The notes beneath the pieces were generated by a model. The model saw only the letters and a program-made list of their open reading frames with translations, had not been told where the DNA came from and did no database searches. 64,000 bases of DNA. Source: Tabrizicola thermarum. GTDB lineage: Bacteria; Pseudomonadota; Alphaproteobacteria; Rhodobacterales; Rhodobacteraceae. Location of the stretch: NCBI RefSeq assembly GCF_003574395.1, contig NZ_QMJY01000083.1, positions 62,001-126,000 of the forward strand, in the 5' to 3' direction. Made by a program: the position numbers and the translations under genes. This document shows, in pieces, positions 26,341 to 35,392 of the stretch (the first letter of the stretch is position 1; every line of letters begins with the position of its first letter).

Positions 26341-28761
26341 TCAGCCGCGCATCCTGCCACCATCGTCCCACAGGGGCGCCAGATGCACCCGGGCGGGACG
26401 GCGCTCGCCCAGGATTTCGACCTCCAGCGCCAGGCCGTCCGTGACGCGATCTGCCGGGATGAAACCCTGCGCCACCGACTTGCCGGTCCAGTGGCTGTAG
26501 CCACCGCTGGTGCACCAGCCCACGACTGCACCGTCCAGCCAGATCGGCTCCCAGGCTACCACGTCGGCATCCCTGGCATCGACGATCATCGAAACCAGCT
26601 TGCGCTTCGGACCTTCGGCCTTCTCCTTCAACGCGGCTTCCTTGCCGATCCAGTCGGCCGGCTTGTTCCAGCTGATGAACCGGTCAAGGCCGGTTTCCGC
26701 AGGCGTGTAGTCGGGGCTGAACTCGCGGCCCCAGGATCCGAACCACTTGTCCAGCCGCAGCGACATCATCGCCCGCATGCCGAAGGGGCGCAGGCCAAGG
26801 TCCTTGCCCGCAGCAGACAGCACGTCCCACAGATGCCGCACCGACATATGGTCGGTGAAAATCTCATAGCCGAGGTCGCCAGTATAACTCACACGCTGGA
26901 CGATGCAGTTGGCCATGCCGACGGTCATGCGGCGCACGTCCATGAAGCGGAACGCCTGGGCGCTGACATCCGACCGGGTGACGCGCGACAGAAGCTCGCG
27001 CGCCCAGGGTCCGGCGATCTGGAAACCGGAGCGGGAATCCGAGATGTTTTCGATGGTTACACCCGGTTCTTCATGCTGTTCGAACCAGCGCATGTGCCAG
27101 CCTTGGGCGCCGTAGCTGGCGGTCAGCTGGAACTCGGTCTCCGACAGGCAGGACACGGTGAAGTCGCCGATGATCCTGCCGGAATGGGCCAACATCGGCG
27201 TCAACGCCAACCGCCCCGGCTGCGGGATGCGGCCGGCCATGATCCGGTCCAGCCAGGCCCGCGCGCCCGCGCCCCTGACCAGATACTTGCCGAAATTCTG
27301 CACCTCGTTGATCCCGACGCCTTCGCGCACCGCCAGCACTTCCTGACGCGTCGCCTCCCAGGCGTTGGAGCGTTTGAAGGTCGGCGTCTCGTAGCGCGGC
27401 TCGCCGGGCAGGGCGTGGTAGTTCACCACCTCCAACCCGTATTGCTGGCCCCAGACCGCATTCATCTGGTCGAAGACCTGATACATCGGCGTGGTGCGGA
27501 AGGGGCGGGCGGCGGGGCGTTCCTCATTCGGGTAGGAGACGCTGAAGCGCATCTGATAGTTCTCGATCACCTTCGGCACGGTGTAGCCGGGGCTGGTCCA
27601 GTTGCCGAAGCGCGCCACGTCGAAGCCGCGCGGGTCGCGTTCCACCTCGCCATGGATCATCCATTGCGCCAGAGCAAGGCCCATGCCCCCGCCCTGAGAG
27701 AACCCTGCCATCACCGCGCAGGCCGACCAGTAGTTGCGCAGGCCCGGGACCGGCCCGATCAGCGGGTTGCCGTCGGGGGCAAAGGTGAAAGGCCCGTGGA
27801 TCACCCGCTTGACGCCCGACCGTTCCAGCACCGGGAAGCGGCGGTAGGCGAAGTTGACCGAATCCTCGATCTTGTCGAACTGTTCGTTCAGCAGCTCATG
27901 CCCGAAATCCCAGGGCGTGCCGTCCACCGACCAGGGCTCGCATGGCTTTTCGTAGAAGCCGATGCAGAGGCCGCGACCCTCCTGCCGCAGATAGCTTTCG
28001 CCGCCGGGGTCCATCACATGCGGGAACTCGCGGCCGGCTTTCAGGATCTCCATGATCTCGGGGATGTCGTCGGTGACGAGGTATTGGTGCGCCATTGGCA
28101 ACAAAGGCAGATAAACCCCCGCCATTGCGCCAATTTCCCGCGCCCAGAGCCCGCCCGCGTTCACCAGATGCTCGCAGTGGACGGTGCCCTTTTCGGTCAC
28201 GACCTCCCAGCCGTCCTTCGTCGGATTGGTCTCCAGCACCCGGTTGTGCAGCACGATCTCGGCGCCCCCCATCCGCGCGGCCTTGGCATAGGCGTGGGTC
28301 GTGCCCGAGGGGTCAAGGTGGCCGTCCAGCGGGTCGTAAAGCCCGCCCAGGATGCCATCGACGTTCACCAGGCCATCGGTCAGCTTGGTGATCTCGGCCG
28401 GCGACAGGATTTCGGTATCCAGCCCCATGTAGCGATGCTTGGCGCGTTCGGCCTTCAGCATCTCGAACCGCGCCTCGTTGTCGGCCAGCGTCACGCCGCC
28501 CACATGGTGCAGCCCGCAGGACATGCCGGTGATCGCCTCCAGCTCCTTGTAGAGCCGGATGGTATAGCCCTGCAGCGCCGCCATGTTGGTGTCGCCGTTG
28601 ATGGTGTGGAACCCGCCCGCCGCGTGCCAGGTGGAGCCCGAAGTCAGCTCCGACCGTTCGATCAGCATCACGTCCGACCAGCCGAGCTTGGTCAGGTGAT
28701 ACAGGACCGAACAGCCGACGACGCCGCCGCCAATCACCACCACGCGCGCATGGGTTTTCAT
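26341..28761 (-). CDS. FAD/GcvT-domain dehydrogenase, dimethylglycine or sarcosine type
   Basis: An 806-residue two-domain flavoenzyme. The N-terminal half is a DAO-type FAD domain (VVVIGGGVVGCSVLYHL, then ELTSGSTWHAAGG, where the conserved His is the usual covalent FAD site). The C-terminal half is GcvT/aminomethyltransferase-like (MLAHSGRIIGDFTVSCLSE, SYTGDLGYEIF, GMRAMMSLRLDKWFGSWGREF), which passes the oxidised methyl group to tetrahydrofolate. Family members demethylate dimethylglycine, sarcosine or related N-methyl compounds. The next genes encode a Liv-type ABC transporter and a GbdR-like regulator, supporting N-methylglycine metabolism. ATG 28761 has CAGGAGAG upstream. Confidence 0.87.
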   Translation of the reverse strand: MKTHARVVVIGGGVVGCSVLYHLTKLGWSDVMLIERSELTSGSTWHAAGGFHTINGDTNMAALQGYTIRLYKELEAITGMSCGLHHVGGVTLADNEARFEMLKAERAKHRYMGLDTEILSPAEITKLTDGLVNVDGILGGLYDPLDGHLDPSGTTHAYAKAARMGGAEIVLHNRVLETNPTKDGWEVVTEKGTVHCEHLVNAGGLWAREIGAMAGVYLPLLPMAHQYLVTDDIPEIMEILKAGREFPHVMDPGGESYLRQEGRGLCIGFYEKPCEPWSVDGTPWDFGHELLNEQFDKIEDSVNFAYRRFPVLERSGVKRVIHGPFTFAPDGNPLIGPVPGLRNYWSACAVMAGFSQGGGMGLALAQWMIHGEVERDPRGFDVARFGNWTSPGYTVPKVIENYQMRFSVSYPNEERPAARPFRTTPMYQVFDQMNAVWGQQYGLEVVNYHALPGEPRYETPTFKRSNAWEATRQEVLAVREGVGINEVQNFGKYLVRGAGARAWLDRIMAGRIPQPGRLALTPMLAHSGRIIGDFTVSCLSETEFQLTASYGAQGWHMRWFEQHEEPGVTIENISDSRSGFQIAGPWARELLSRVTRSDVSAQAFRFMDVRRMTVGMANCIVQRVSYTGDLGYEIFTDHMSVRHLWDVLSAAGKDLGLRPFGMRAMMSLRLDKWFGSWGREFSPDYTPAETGLDRFISWNKPADWIGKEAALKEKAEGPKRKLVSMIVDARDADVVAWEPIWLDGAVVGWCTSGGYSHWTGKSVAQGFIPADRVTDGLALEVEILGERRPARVHLAPLWDDGGRMRG

Positions 28762-28875
28762 CGCAAGACTCTCCTGGTTCCGCTTTTCCGCACCATGGCG
28801 GGGTGGGGGAGCCAGTTCATGAGAATTTGCGACAAGGAATGTCGCAGCCGGGCCAGGCGCCCGCCTGCCAAGGGG

Positions 28876-30180
28876 TCATTTTTCGGGGATCAGGCCCTTT
28901 GGGGCAAACCGCAGAACCAGCAGAAGGACGACACCCAGCGTCAGAAGACGCATATGCGCCGCCGTGTCCTTGAGATGGTCCTTCAGCGCCCCGGCGGGCA
29001 GACCCGAGGTCAGCACCTCCATCAGGTGCGGCCCGAGGAATTCGACGGCGAGATAGAGCCAGCCGATCAGCAAGCCACCAAGGATCGCCCCCCAGTTGTT
29101 GCCCGAGCCGCCGACGATCACCATCACCCAGATCAGGAAGGTGAAGCGCAAGGGCAGGTAGGACGGGGGGGTCAGCTGGCCTTCCATCGAGGTCATCATG
29201 GCGCCGGCCAGGCCCACCACGGCCGATCCGATGATGAAGATCTGCAGATGGCGGAACTTCACGTCCTTGCCCATCGCGGCGGCAGAAATCTCGTTGTCGC
29301 GGATCGCACGGACCATGCGGCCCCAGGGGCTGTTCAGCGCGCGTTCGCAGCCCCAGACCAGCAAGAGCAGCACCAGCCCGAACATGGTGGCATAGAGCAG
29401 CTTCACCATGATCGTCGAGGCTGTCACCGGGTCCAGTCCCAGGCTGGCGACCGGCTCCAGGAAGGCCGGGTTGGTCTGAAGGTCGATTTCCTTGGGCACG
29501 GGCCAGGGGCGGGGCAGGTCGATCAGGTTCTTGACCCCGCGGTCCAGCCAGTCCTCGTTGCGCATCACGGTGACGATGATCTCGGCAATCCCGAGGGTGG
29601 CGATGGCCAGGTAGTCCTCACGCAGACCCAGGGCGATCTTGCCGATCACCCAGGCGGCGGCGGCGGCGAGGGCTGCGCCCACGGGCCAGGCCAGCAGCGA
29701 ATTCAGACCAAGCCCGCCGATGTTGCCCGCCTGGGCGGGGTTGTTCGCCTCGACAGCGAGGACGGCCGGGTCAAGGATCATGCGGTAGATGAAGAAGGCG
29801 ACGATCAGGAACAGGGTCAGCGCCAGAGTGCGGGCCGCCCCCGGCTTCAGCTTGCGGTACAGCCACACGGCCAGCGCGATCGCCAGCGCCCCGAAGAGAA
29901 GCGCGCCAAAGATGCGCGGGCCACCGGCGGCCCAGCCCTCGGGCACCGGCTTGGACGACACCAGCACCACCGCCAGCCCCCCCAGCGCGACCGAGCCGAC
30001 GATCCCGGTCGAAAAGAGGCCCGCATAGCCCCACTGGATGTTCACCCCGATCGCCATGATCGCCGAAAGAAGCGCCAGGTTCAGGATGTTCAGCGACAGG
30101 TTCCAGCTTTGCAGCGCGCCGGTCAGGATGAACAGCAGCGCCACACCCGCGAAAAGCCAGAGGTTGCGGTATCGGGCCAT
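28876..30180 (-). CDS. livM: Branched-chain-type ABC transporter permease LivM
   Basis: A 434-residue permease with about eight to ten hydrophobic segments. It carries the LivM signature region around GLREDYLAIATLGIAEIIVTV, with LNSPWGRMVRAIRDNEISAAAMGKD, the cytoplasmic contact for the ATPases, near the centre. It is longer than typical LivM (about 320-360) because of an extra helical N-terminal part and a periplasmic insertion (about 240-300). It is the last transport gene in the - strand operon, 2 bases after livH. A 114-base gap precedes the dehydrogenase gene. Confidence 0.88.
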   Translation of the reverse strand: MARYRNLWLFAGVALLFILTGALQSWNLSLNILNLALLSAIMAIGVNIQWGYAGLFSTGIVGSVALGGLAVVLVSSKPVPEGWAAGGPRIFGALLFGALAIALAVWLYRKLKPGAARTLALTLFLIVAFFIYRMILDPAVLAVEANNPAQAGNIGGLGLNSLLAWPVGAALAAAAAWVIGKIALGLREDYLAIATLGIAEIIVTVMRNEDWLDRGVKNLIDLPRPWPVPKEIDLQTNPAFLEPVASLGLDPVTASTIMVKLLYATMFGLVLLLLVWGCERALNSPWGRMVRAIRDNEISAAAMGKDVKFRHLQIFIIGSAVVGLAGAMMTSMEGQLTPPSYLPLRFTFLIWVMVIVGGSGNNWGAILGGLLIGWLYLAVEFLGPHLMEVLTSGLPAGALKDHLKDTAAHMRLLTLGVVLLLVLRFAPKGLIPEK

Positions 30181-30181
30181 G

Positions 30182-31186
30182 TCACTTGCCTCCGTAGATG
30201 CCCTGCGGGCGGATAAGCAGCACGATGATCAGGATCCCGAAGCTGACCGCGACCTTGTAGTCGGTCGACAGCGCCTGATAGAGCCCGTCGCCCAGCCATT
30301 CAGGCGGGAAGAGATAGCCGAAGATCTTCTTCCAGGCACTGGTGACGATCAGTTCGGAAAACGCGACGATGAAGCTGCCCACGACGGCCCCCAGCGGCGA
30401 GCCGAGGCCCCCGACGATGGCGGCGGCGAACATCGGCATCAGAAGGCTGAAATACACGACCCCGCGGTAGGACTTGTCCAGGCCGTACAGCGTCCCCGCG
30501 ATGCAGGCCAGCGCGCCCGCGATGATCCAGGTGATCCGCACCACCCGCTCGGGGTTGATGCCGGACAGGAGTGCCAGGTCCTCGTTGTCGGAATAGGCGC
30601 GCATCGACTTGCCGGTCCGGGTCCGTTGCAGGAACCAGAACAGCAGCGCACAGCAGATCACCGCCGCCCCCAGCGACAGCGCCTGGGTGGTCTTGATCGC
30701 CAGGGGTTCCGCCAGCCCGGTTGCGGCCTTGAAGTCCTGCGGATTCAGCATCATCCGCGCGCCATCGGTGAAGTTCTGCTCGGAGGTGCCGATGATCATG
30801 CGCACCAGGCCGTTCATCACGAACATCACGCCGGTCGAGACGATGACCACGATGATCGGCTTGGCGCGCTGCTTGCGGTAGAACCGATAGACCATCCGGT
30901 CGGTGGCCAGCACCATCGCCACGGTCACGAGGATCCCCAGCGGCAGGGCCAGAAGCGCGGTGGGCAGGGGGCCCGCCGTGATGCCCATGGACTGGAACCA
31001 CCAGGTGAACAGGATGACGAAGGCGGTGCCGAAGGCCATCGTGTCGCCGTGGGCAAAGTTGGAAAACCGCAGCACGCTGAAGATCAGCGTGATCCCAAGC
31101 GCGCCCAAGGCAAGCTGGCTGCCATAGGCCAGCCCCGGCACCACGACGAAGTTGAGAAAGGCCACAAGGGCGTTGAGGATGTCCAT
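30182..31186 (-). CDS. livH: Branched-chain-type ABC transporter permease LivH
   Basis: A 334-residue inner-membrane permease. It has the expected FSVLRFSNFAHGDTMAFG segment near the N-terminus and the EAA-like loop MRAYSDNEDLALLSGINPERVV. Its partner is LivM and it should exchange with the LivF/LivG ATPases. Start ATG 31186 lies three bases after the livF stop, indicating a polycistronic mRNA. The transported substrate is not decidable from the permease; amino acids and N-methylated amines are known substrates of the family. Confidence 0.9.
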   Translation of the reverse strand: MDILNALVAFLNFVVVPGLAYGSQLALGALGITLIFSVLRFSNFAHGDTMAFGTAFVILFTWWFQSMGITAGPLPTALLALPLGILVTVAMVLATDRMVYRFYRKQRAKPIIVVIVSTGVMFVMNGLVRMIIGTSEQNFTDGARMMLNPQDFKAATGLAEPLAIKTTQALSLGAAVICCALLFWFLQRTRTGKSMRAYSDNEDLALLSGINPERVVRITWIIAGALACIAGTLYGLDKSYRGVVYFSLLMPMFAAAIVGGLGSPLGAVVGSFIVAFSELIVTSAWKKIFGYLFPPEWLGDGLYQALSTDYKVAVSFGILIIVLLIRPQGIYGGK

Positions 31187-31189
31187 GGC

Positions 31190-31903
31190 TCAGCCCCCGA
31201 GGAACGACTTGCGCACGTCAGGATCGGCCAGCAGCGCCGCCCCGGTGTCGGTGTAACGGTTGCGGCCCTGCACCAGGACATAGCCCTTGTCGGCGATCTC
31301 CAGCGCCTGGCGGGCGTTCTGTTCCACCATCAGGATGGAAATCCCGGTCCGCGCGATCTCGATGATCCGGTCGAACAGCTCGTCCATGACGATGGGACTG
31401 ACCCCCGCCGTGGGTTCGTCCAGCATCAGGACCTTGGGCTGCGTCATCAGCGCGCGGCCCACGGCCACCTGCTGGCGCTGGCCGCCCGAAAGCTCTCCGG
31501 CCTTCTGGAACCGCTTCTGGCGCAAGATCGGGAACAGATCGTAGATCTGCTCCATCGTGCCCCTGATGCCCTCGTCCTCGCGGATGAAGGCGCCCATTTC
31601 CAGGTTCTCCTCGACCGTCATGCCGGTGAAGATGTTGTGGGTCTGCGGCACGAAGCCCATGCCCTTGCGCACGCGCGCCTGCGGCGTGAGGCCGGTGATG
31701 TCCTCGCCCGCCAGCCGGACCGCGCCCTGGCGCAGGCGCAGCATTCCGAAGACCGCCTTCATCGCCGTCGATTTGCCCGCGCCGTTCGGCCCGACGATGA
31801 CCGCGATCTCGCCCGGCTCCACCGCCAGCGTGCAGTCGTGCAGGATGTCGACCGCGCCATAGCCGCCGGTCATGTTCTCGCCGATCAGGAACGGCTCAGC
31901 CAT
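31190..31903 (-). CDS. livF: Branched-chain-type ABC transporter ATPase LivF
   Basis: A 237-residue ABC ATPase. Walker A is IVGPNGAGKST, the signature is LSGGQRQQVAVGRAL and Walker B is VLMLDEPTAGVSP. The short length and the TAGVSP extension after Walker B are typical of LivF. The start overlaps livG by 8 bases. The gene sits between the second ATPase and livH in the canonical order binding protein-livG-livF-livH-livM. Confidence 0.92.
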   Translation of the reverse strand: MAEPFLIGENMTGGYGAVDILHDCTLAVEPGEIAVIVGPNGAGKSTAMKAVFGMLRLRQGAVRLAGEDITGLTPQARVRKGMGFVPQTHNIFTGMTVEENLEMGAFIREDEGIRGTMEQIYDLFPILRQKRFQKAGELSGGQRQQVAVGRALMTQPKVLMLDEPTAGVSPIVMDELFDRIIEIARTGISILMVEQNARQALEIADKGYVLVQGRNRYTDTGAALLADPDVRKSFLGG

Positions 31904-32693
31904 GGGCGGCTTCCTCTTTCAGCTTGTTCTTCAGGCCCCGGCCCAGATAGGCCTCGATCACGCGTTCGTCGTTCTTGACCTGATCGACCGAGCCTTCCGC
32001 CAGCACCTTTCCTTCGGCCATCACGATCACCGGGTCGCAGAGGCGGCCGATGAAATCCATGTCGTGCTCGATCACGCAGAAGGTGTAGCCGCGCTCCTTG
32101 TTCAGCCGCACGATGGCATCGCCGATAGTGTTCAGCAGCGTCCGGTTCACGCCAGCGCCGACCTCGTCCAGGAAGACGATCTTGGCATCGACCATCATCG
32201 TGCGGCCCAGTTCCACCAGCTTCTTCTGCCCGCCCGAGATCATCCCGGCCTTCTGGTCGGCAATGTGGCTGATCGTCAGGAATTCCAGCACCTCGTCGGC
32301 CTTGGCGCGGATGCGTTCCTCTTCCTCGGCCACGGCCCCGCGCGAGAAGATCGCGTTCCACAGCTTTTCCCCGGTCTGGCGGGGCGGCACCATCATCAGG
32401 TTCTCGCGCACGGTCATGCTGCCGAACTCATGCGCGATCTGGAAGGTGCGCAACAGGCCCTTGTCGAACAGCTTGTGCGGCGGCAGGCCGGTGATGTCCT
32501 CGCCATCCATGTAGACATGGCCGGAGGTCGGCTGATAGCGGCCGGCGATCACGTTGAACAGCGTGGTCTTGCCCGCGCCGTTCGGCCCGATCAGGCCGGT
32601 GATCGTGCCGGTCCTGATCTCCAGCGAAGCGCCGTCAACGGCATGAAAGCCGCCGAAATGCTTGTGCAGCTTCTCGACCCTGATCATCGTCAT
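31896..32693 (-). CDS. livG: Branched-chain-type ABC transporter ATPase LivG
   Basis: A 265-residue ABC ATPase. Walker A is LIGPNGAGKTTLFN, the signature region is MISGGQKKLVELGRTM and Walker B is IVFLDEVGAGVN. The unusual EVGAGV (rather than EPAAGL) is a small variation at the end of Walker B that keeps the catalytic Glu. It follows the binding-protein gene after a stem-loop (32754-32780) and a 116-base gap, which would let the binding protein be made in excess. Confidence 0.92.
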   Translation of the reverse strand: MTMIRVEKLHKHFGGFHAVDGASLEIRTGTITGLIGPNGAGKTTLFNVIAGRYQPTSGHVYMDGEDITGLPPHKLFDKGLLRTFQIAHEFGSMTVRENLMMVPPRQTGEKLWNAIFSRGAVAEEEERIRAKADEVLEFLTISHIADQKAGMISGGQKKLVELGRTMMVDAKIVFLDEVGAGVNRTLLNTIGDAIVRLNKERGYTFCVIEHDMDFIGRLCDPVIVMAEGKVLAEGSVDQVKNDERVIEAYLGRGLKNKLKEEAAHG

Positions 32694-32753
32694 CCCCTGT
32701 GGTGGCGCTGCCTCGTTTCCGGTTGCCCGGTCGGGCGGCCTTGTCCTTGTGCG

Positions 32754-32780
32754 ACGGCCCGGGCTTATCGCCCGGGCCGT
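32754..32780 (-). terminator. Intercistronic stem-loop after the binding-protein gene
   Basis: An 11-bp perfect stem (ACGGCCCGGGC/GCCCGGGCCGT) with a 5-base loop (TTATC on the + strand) lies between the solute-binding-protein stop and livG. It has no T run, so it is more likely an attenuator or mRNA stabiliser that raises binding-protein over permease expression. Confidence 0.7.
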
Positions 32781-32809
32781 GCCATTGCAACTGCCGTGTC
32801 AGGATCCGA

Positions 32810-34006
32810 TCAGCGGAACTGGACGGTTTCGTACTTGCCGCCCTTCACTTCGAACTGCTTGTAGCGCCCGGCCGATTCACCCGGCCCGATCAGCGTCACA
32901 CCCGAGGCACCATCGTAGTCGATGGCCTTGCCCGCTGCGATCAGCTCCAGCGCCTTGCCCAGCTCGCCCGGAAGGATCTTGACGCCCGACCCGTCAGCCG
33001 GCCCGTTGGCGATCTCCATGATCTTGTCCTTGTAGACGTTCGGGTCGGTGGAGCCCGAAGCCTCCATCGCCAGCATGACCAGAGCCGCAGCGTCATAGCT
33101 TTCCGGCGTGTAGGGCGAGGTCGCGTCGAAAGCCGGGTCGTTCTTCTTGCCCATGTCGACCAGAATCGCAGCGCCGGGGCTGTCGGACTGGGCGACCTGA
33201 CCGTAAGAGCCGTCCAGCGCCGGGCCGATGGCCGCAGGCAGGCTGTCGCCCACCATGCCGCCCGGCAGGCCGAAGGTCGTGAACGCACCGCTGTCAAGCG
33301 AAGCCTGGATGATGCCCTTGCCGCCCTGGTCCAGATAGCCCGCCACGACCAGAAGGTCGCCGCCGGCCGCCGCGAGGGCCGCGACCTCGGCCGAATAGTC
33401 GGCCTTTCCGTCGTCATGCGCGGCGTTGATCGTCACGACGCCGCCCTTGGCGGTGAAGGCATTGGCGATGGCTTCCGCCAGACCCTTGCCGTAGTCGCTG
33501 TTCGAGTAGGTCAGCGCGATCGACTTCACGCCCTTCTCGGTCAGGATGTCCGCCATGACTTCGCCTTCCCGCGCGTCCGAAGGCGCGGTGCGGAAGAACA
33601 GGCCGTTGTCCGGGTCATTGGTCAGAGCGGGCGAGGTGGCCGAGGGCGAGACCATCACGATGCCGTTCGGCATGGCGACGTTGGTCAGCACCGCGCGGGT
33701 CACGCCCGAGCAGTCGGCGCCGACGATGCCCTTGACGCCTTCCGCGGTGATCATGCGTTCCGCCGCTGCGGTGGCCGCCGCCGCATCGGTGCAGGTCGAG
33801 TCGCCCCGGACCGACGTGTAGGTGTTCTTCGCCTTGCCCGACGCGTTCACCTCGGCCATCGCGGCCTCGGCGGCATTGGCCATGTGCGAGGTCAGCGATT
33901 CGATGGGGCCGGTGAAGCCGATCAGGATGCCGATCTTCACATCCTCGGCCGCCGCAGCACCAGCCATCAGCGCGCAGGCCGAAGCGGCCAGCAGAAGTTT
34001 CTTCAT
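32810..34006 (-). CDS. Branched-chain-type ABC transporter substrate-binding protein
   Basis: A 398-residue periplasmic binding protein of the Leu/Ile/Val (PBP type 1, Pfam Peripla_BP_6) family. It has a cleavable signal MKKLLLAASACALMAGAAAAED, then KIGILIGFTGPIESLTSHMANAA and GADCSGVTRAVLT. Two Cys (residues about 77 and 101) could form a disulfide. Ligand is not clear; the neighbouring dehydrogenase suggests an N-methylated glycine derivative rather than leucine. The frame is open far upstream but ATG 34006, with the signal peptide, is certain. Regulatory inverted repeats lie 80-115 bases upstream. Confidence 0.9.
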   Translation of the reverse strand: MKKLLLAASACALMAGAAAAEDVKIGILIGFTGPIESLTSHMANAAEAAMAEVNASGKAKNTYTSVRGDSTCTDAAAATAAAERMITAEGVKGIVGADCSGVTRAVLTNVAMPNGIVMVSPSATSPALTNDPDNGLFFRTAPSDAREGEVMADILTEKGVKSIALTYSNSDYGKGLAEAIANAFTAKGGVVTINAAHDDGKADYSAEVAALAAAGGDLLVVAGYLDQGGKGIIQASLDSGAFTTFGLPGGMVGDSLPAAIGPALDGSYGQVAQSDSPGAAILVDMGKKNDPAFDATSPYTPESYDAAALVMLAMEASGSTDPNVYKDKIMEIANGPADGSGVKILPGELGKALELIAAGKAIDYDGASGVTLIGPGESAGRYKQFEVKGGKYETVQFR

Positions 34007-34082
34007 TTGTTGTGTCTCCCATGTTGGATCGAAATCCCGAGCAGACCGTAGTGCGCCGCTATTCAAAAGGGAAGTCCCATTT

Positions 34083-34119
34083 TGTCGACACACAGTCGAC
34101 ATGGTATCAGGATCCTGAT
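34083..34119. promoter_or_regulatory. Two candidate operators upstream of the transporter operon
   Basis: A 7-bp perfect inverted repeat TGTCGAC-N5-GTCGACA (34083-34101) is followed 4 bases on by a 14-bp palindrome ATCAGGATCCTGAT (34106-34119). They lie between the divergent binding-protein (start 34006) and aldose dehydrogenase (start 34202) genes, so they could control either. The GlxA-family regulator at 35393-36445 is the obvious candidate ligand, but no binding consensus is established here. Confidence 0.5.
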
Positions 34120-34201
34120 CGACATCTCCCGCCAGCGCCCTAGATTTGGTTGGGTGCGCCATTGTCGGCCCGTCTGGCAATCCCGTTGAATGGAGGCGAT
34201 T

Positions 34202-35305
34202 ATGCGACGACACTTCTGGCTGACTGCGGCTCTGACCGCATTCCCCCGACTTGCCGCCGCAGGAGAGGTCGAGACCAGTGCGGGGCGGCTTGAGGTCACG
34301 TCCGTGCTGCAGGGTCTGGAAGAGCCCTGGGCGATCGACTTCCTGACGGACGGGTCGCTTCTGGTGACAGAGCGGGAGGGACGCCTGCTTCTGGTCCGCG
34401 ACGGCGTGCCGCAGGCTGTCGCCGGGCTTCCCGAGGTGTTCTCCGCAGGTCAGGGGGGCCTGCTGGACGTTCTGGTGCCAGGCGATTTCGCGGCCAGCCG
34501 CCAGATCTGGCTCAGCTTCGCCGCCCCCGTCGGCAGCGGGGCAGCGACGGCGGCGGGGCGGGGGCGGTTGTCCCGGGACGCGACGCGACTGGAGGGGTTC
34601 GAGACCGTCTTCACCGGCGACGCCTTTCCCGGGGGCCGTCATTTCGGGTCGCGGCTGGTGGAACTGCCGGACGGCCGCATCGCGCTGACCACCGGGGATC
34701 GGGGGACCGGACCAGACGGGATGGAGGCGCAGGACCCGCGGGTCTCGGTCGGCAAGGTGATCCTTCTCGACCGCGATGGCAGCGCCGGGATCGCGCTGGA
34801 CGGATGGCTGCCCGGCGCCTTCTCGCGCGGGCACCGGAACATCCAGGGGGCGGCGCTGGACCTGGAGGGGCGGCTGCTGACGGTCGAACATGGCGCGCAG
34901 GGTGGGGACGAGTTGAACGCGCCCGAGGCCGGGAAGAACTACGGCTGGCCTGTCATCAGCTATGGCGAGAACTACGGCGGGGGTAAGATCGGCGAGGGGA
35001 CCGAGAAGCCGGGGATGGAGCAACCGCTGCACTACTGGGACCCCTCGATCGCGCCATCGGGGCTGGTCGTCTACTCGGGCAGGCTGATCCCGCAGTGGCG
35101 GGGGGACATCCTGTTCGGCTCGTTGAACAGCGACTTCCTGGGGCGGCTCGACCCGGACACCCCCGCCGAGACCGGCTTTGCCGAGGAACGGATCACAGCG
35201 CCGGAGACAGGCCGGGTCAGGGACGTGGTCGAGGGGCCGGACGGGGCGATCTGGTTCCTGTCGGTCTATGACGGGGCGGTCTACCGGATGGTCCCGGCAG
35301 AGTAG
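34202..35305 (+). CDS. Periplasmic PQQ-dependent aldose/sorbosone dehydrogenase-like protein
   Basis: A 367-residue beta-propeller protein of the soluble aldose sugar dehydrogenase (YliI/Asd) family, PQQ-dependent oxidation of sugars in the periplasm. It has a signal peptide (MRRHFWLTAALTAFPRLAAAG), EEPWAIDFLTDGSLLVTEREG, the conserved FSRGHRNIQGAALDLEG containing the active-site His-Arg, EHGAQGGDELN and the C-terminal APSGLVVYSG. TGGAGG precedes ATG 34202; an ATG at 34190 is in frame but lacks a site. The stop codon overlaps a family A palindrome. Its sugar substrate and any link to the transporter operon are unknown. Confidence 0.87.
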   Translation: MRRHFWLTAALTAFPRLAAAGEVETSAGRLEVTSVLQGLEEPWAIDFLTDGSLLVTEREGRLLLVRDGVPQAVAGLPEVFSAGQGGLLDVLVPGDFAASRQIWLSFAAPVGSGAATAAGRGRLSRDATRLEGFETVFTGDAFPGGRHFGSRLVELPDGRIALTTGDRGTGPDGMEAQDPRVSVGKVILLDRDGSAGIALDGWLPGAFSRGHRNIQGAALDLEGRLLTVEHGAQGGDELNAPEAGKNYGWPVISYGENYGGGKIGEGTEKPGMEQPLHYWDPSIAPSGLVVYSGRLIPQWRGDILFGSLNSDFLGRLDPDTPAETGFAEERITAPETGRVRDVVEGPDGAIWFLSVYDGAVYRMVPAE

Positions 35306-35391
35306 CGCCGCGCGCGGCGCAGTTTGCGATGCCATAGATTTCAATGGGTTGGCTGTGGGAGTTTACCCGGCCTTAACCTTTGCCCACAGCC
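35305..35391 (+). repeat. 3'-end palindrome element (family A), copy 1, longest
   Basis: The palindrome GCGCCGCGCGCGGCGC (35305-35320) overlaps the last base of the dehydrogenase stop codon. The conserved block with ATGGGTTGGCTGTGGG starts 33 bases from the palindrome start, and CCTTAACC follows 11 bases later. The block's GGCTGTGGG also pairs with CCCACAGCC (35383-35391), giving a 9-bp stem with a 23-base loop that ends one base from the convergent GlxA gene stop. Confidence 0.75.
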
Positions 35392-35392
35392 G

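Noticed and set aside
26308-30216. 1302-residue open frame on the + strand
   Set aside because: It is antisense to the dehydrogenase and LivM genes, has no family motif and is produced by high GC at third positions.
30038-31978. 646-residue open frame on the + strand
   Set aside because: Antisense to the LivM, LivH and LivF genes; composition is typical of a mirror frame.
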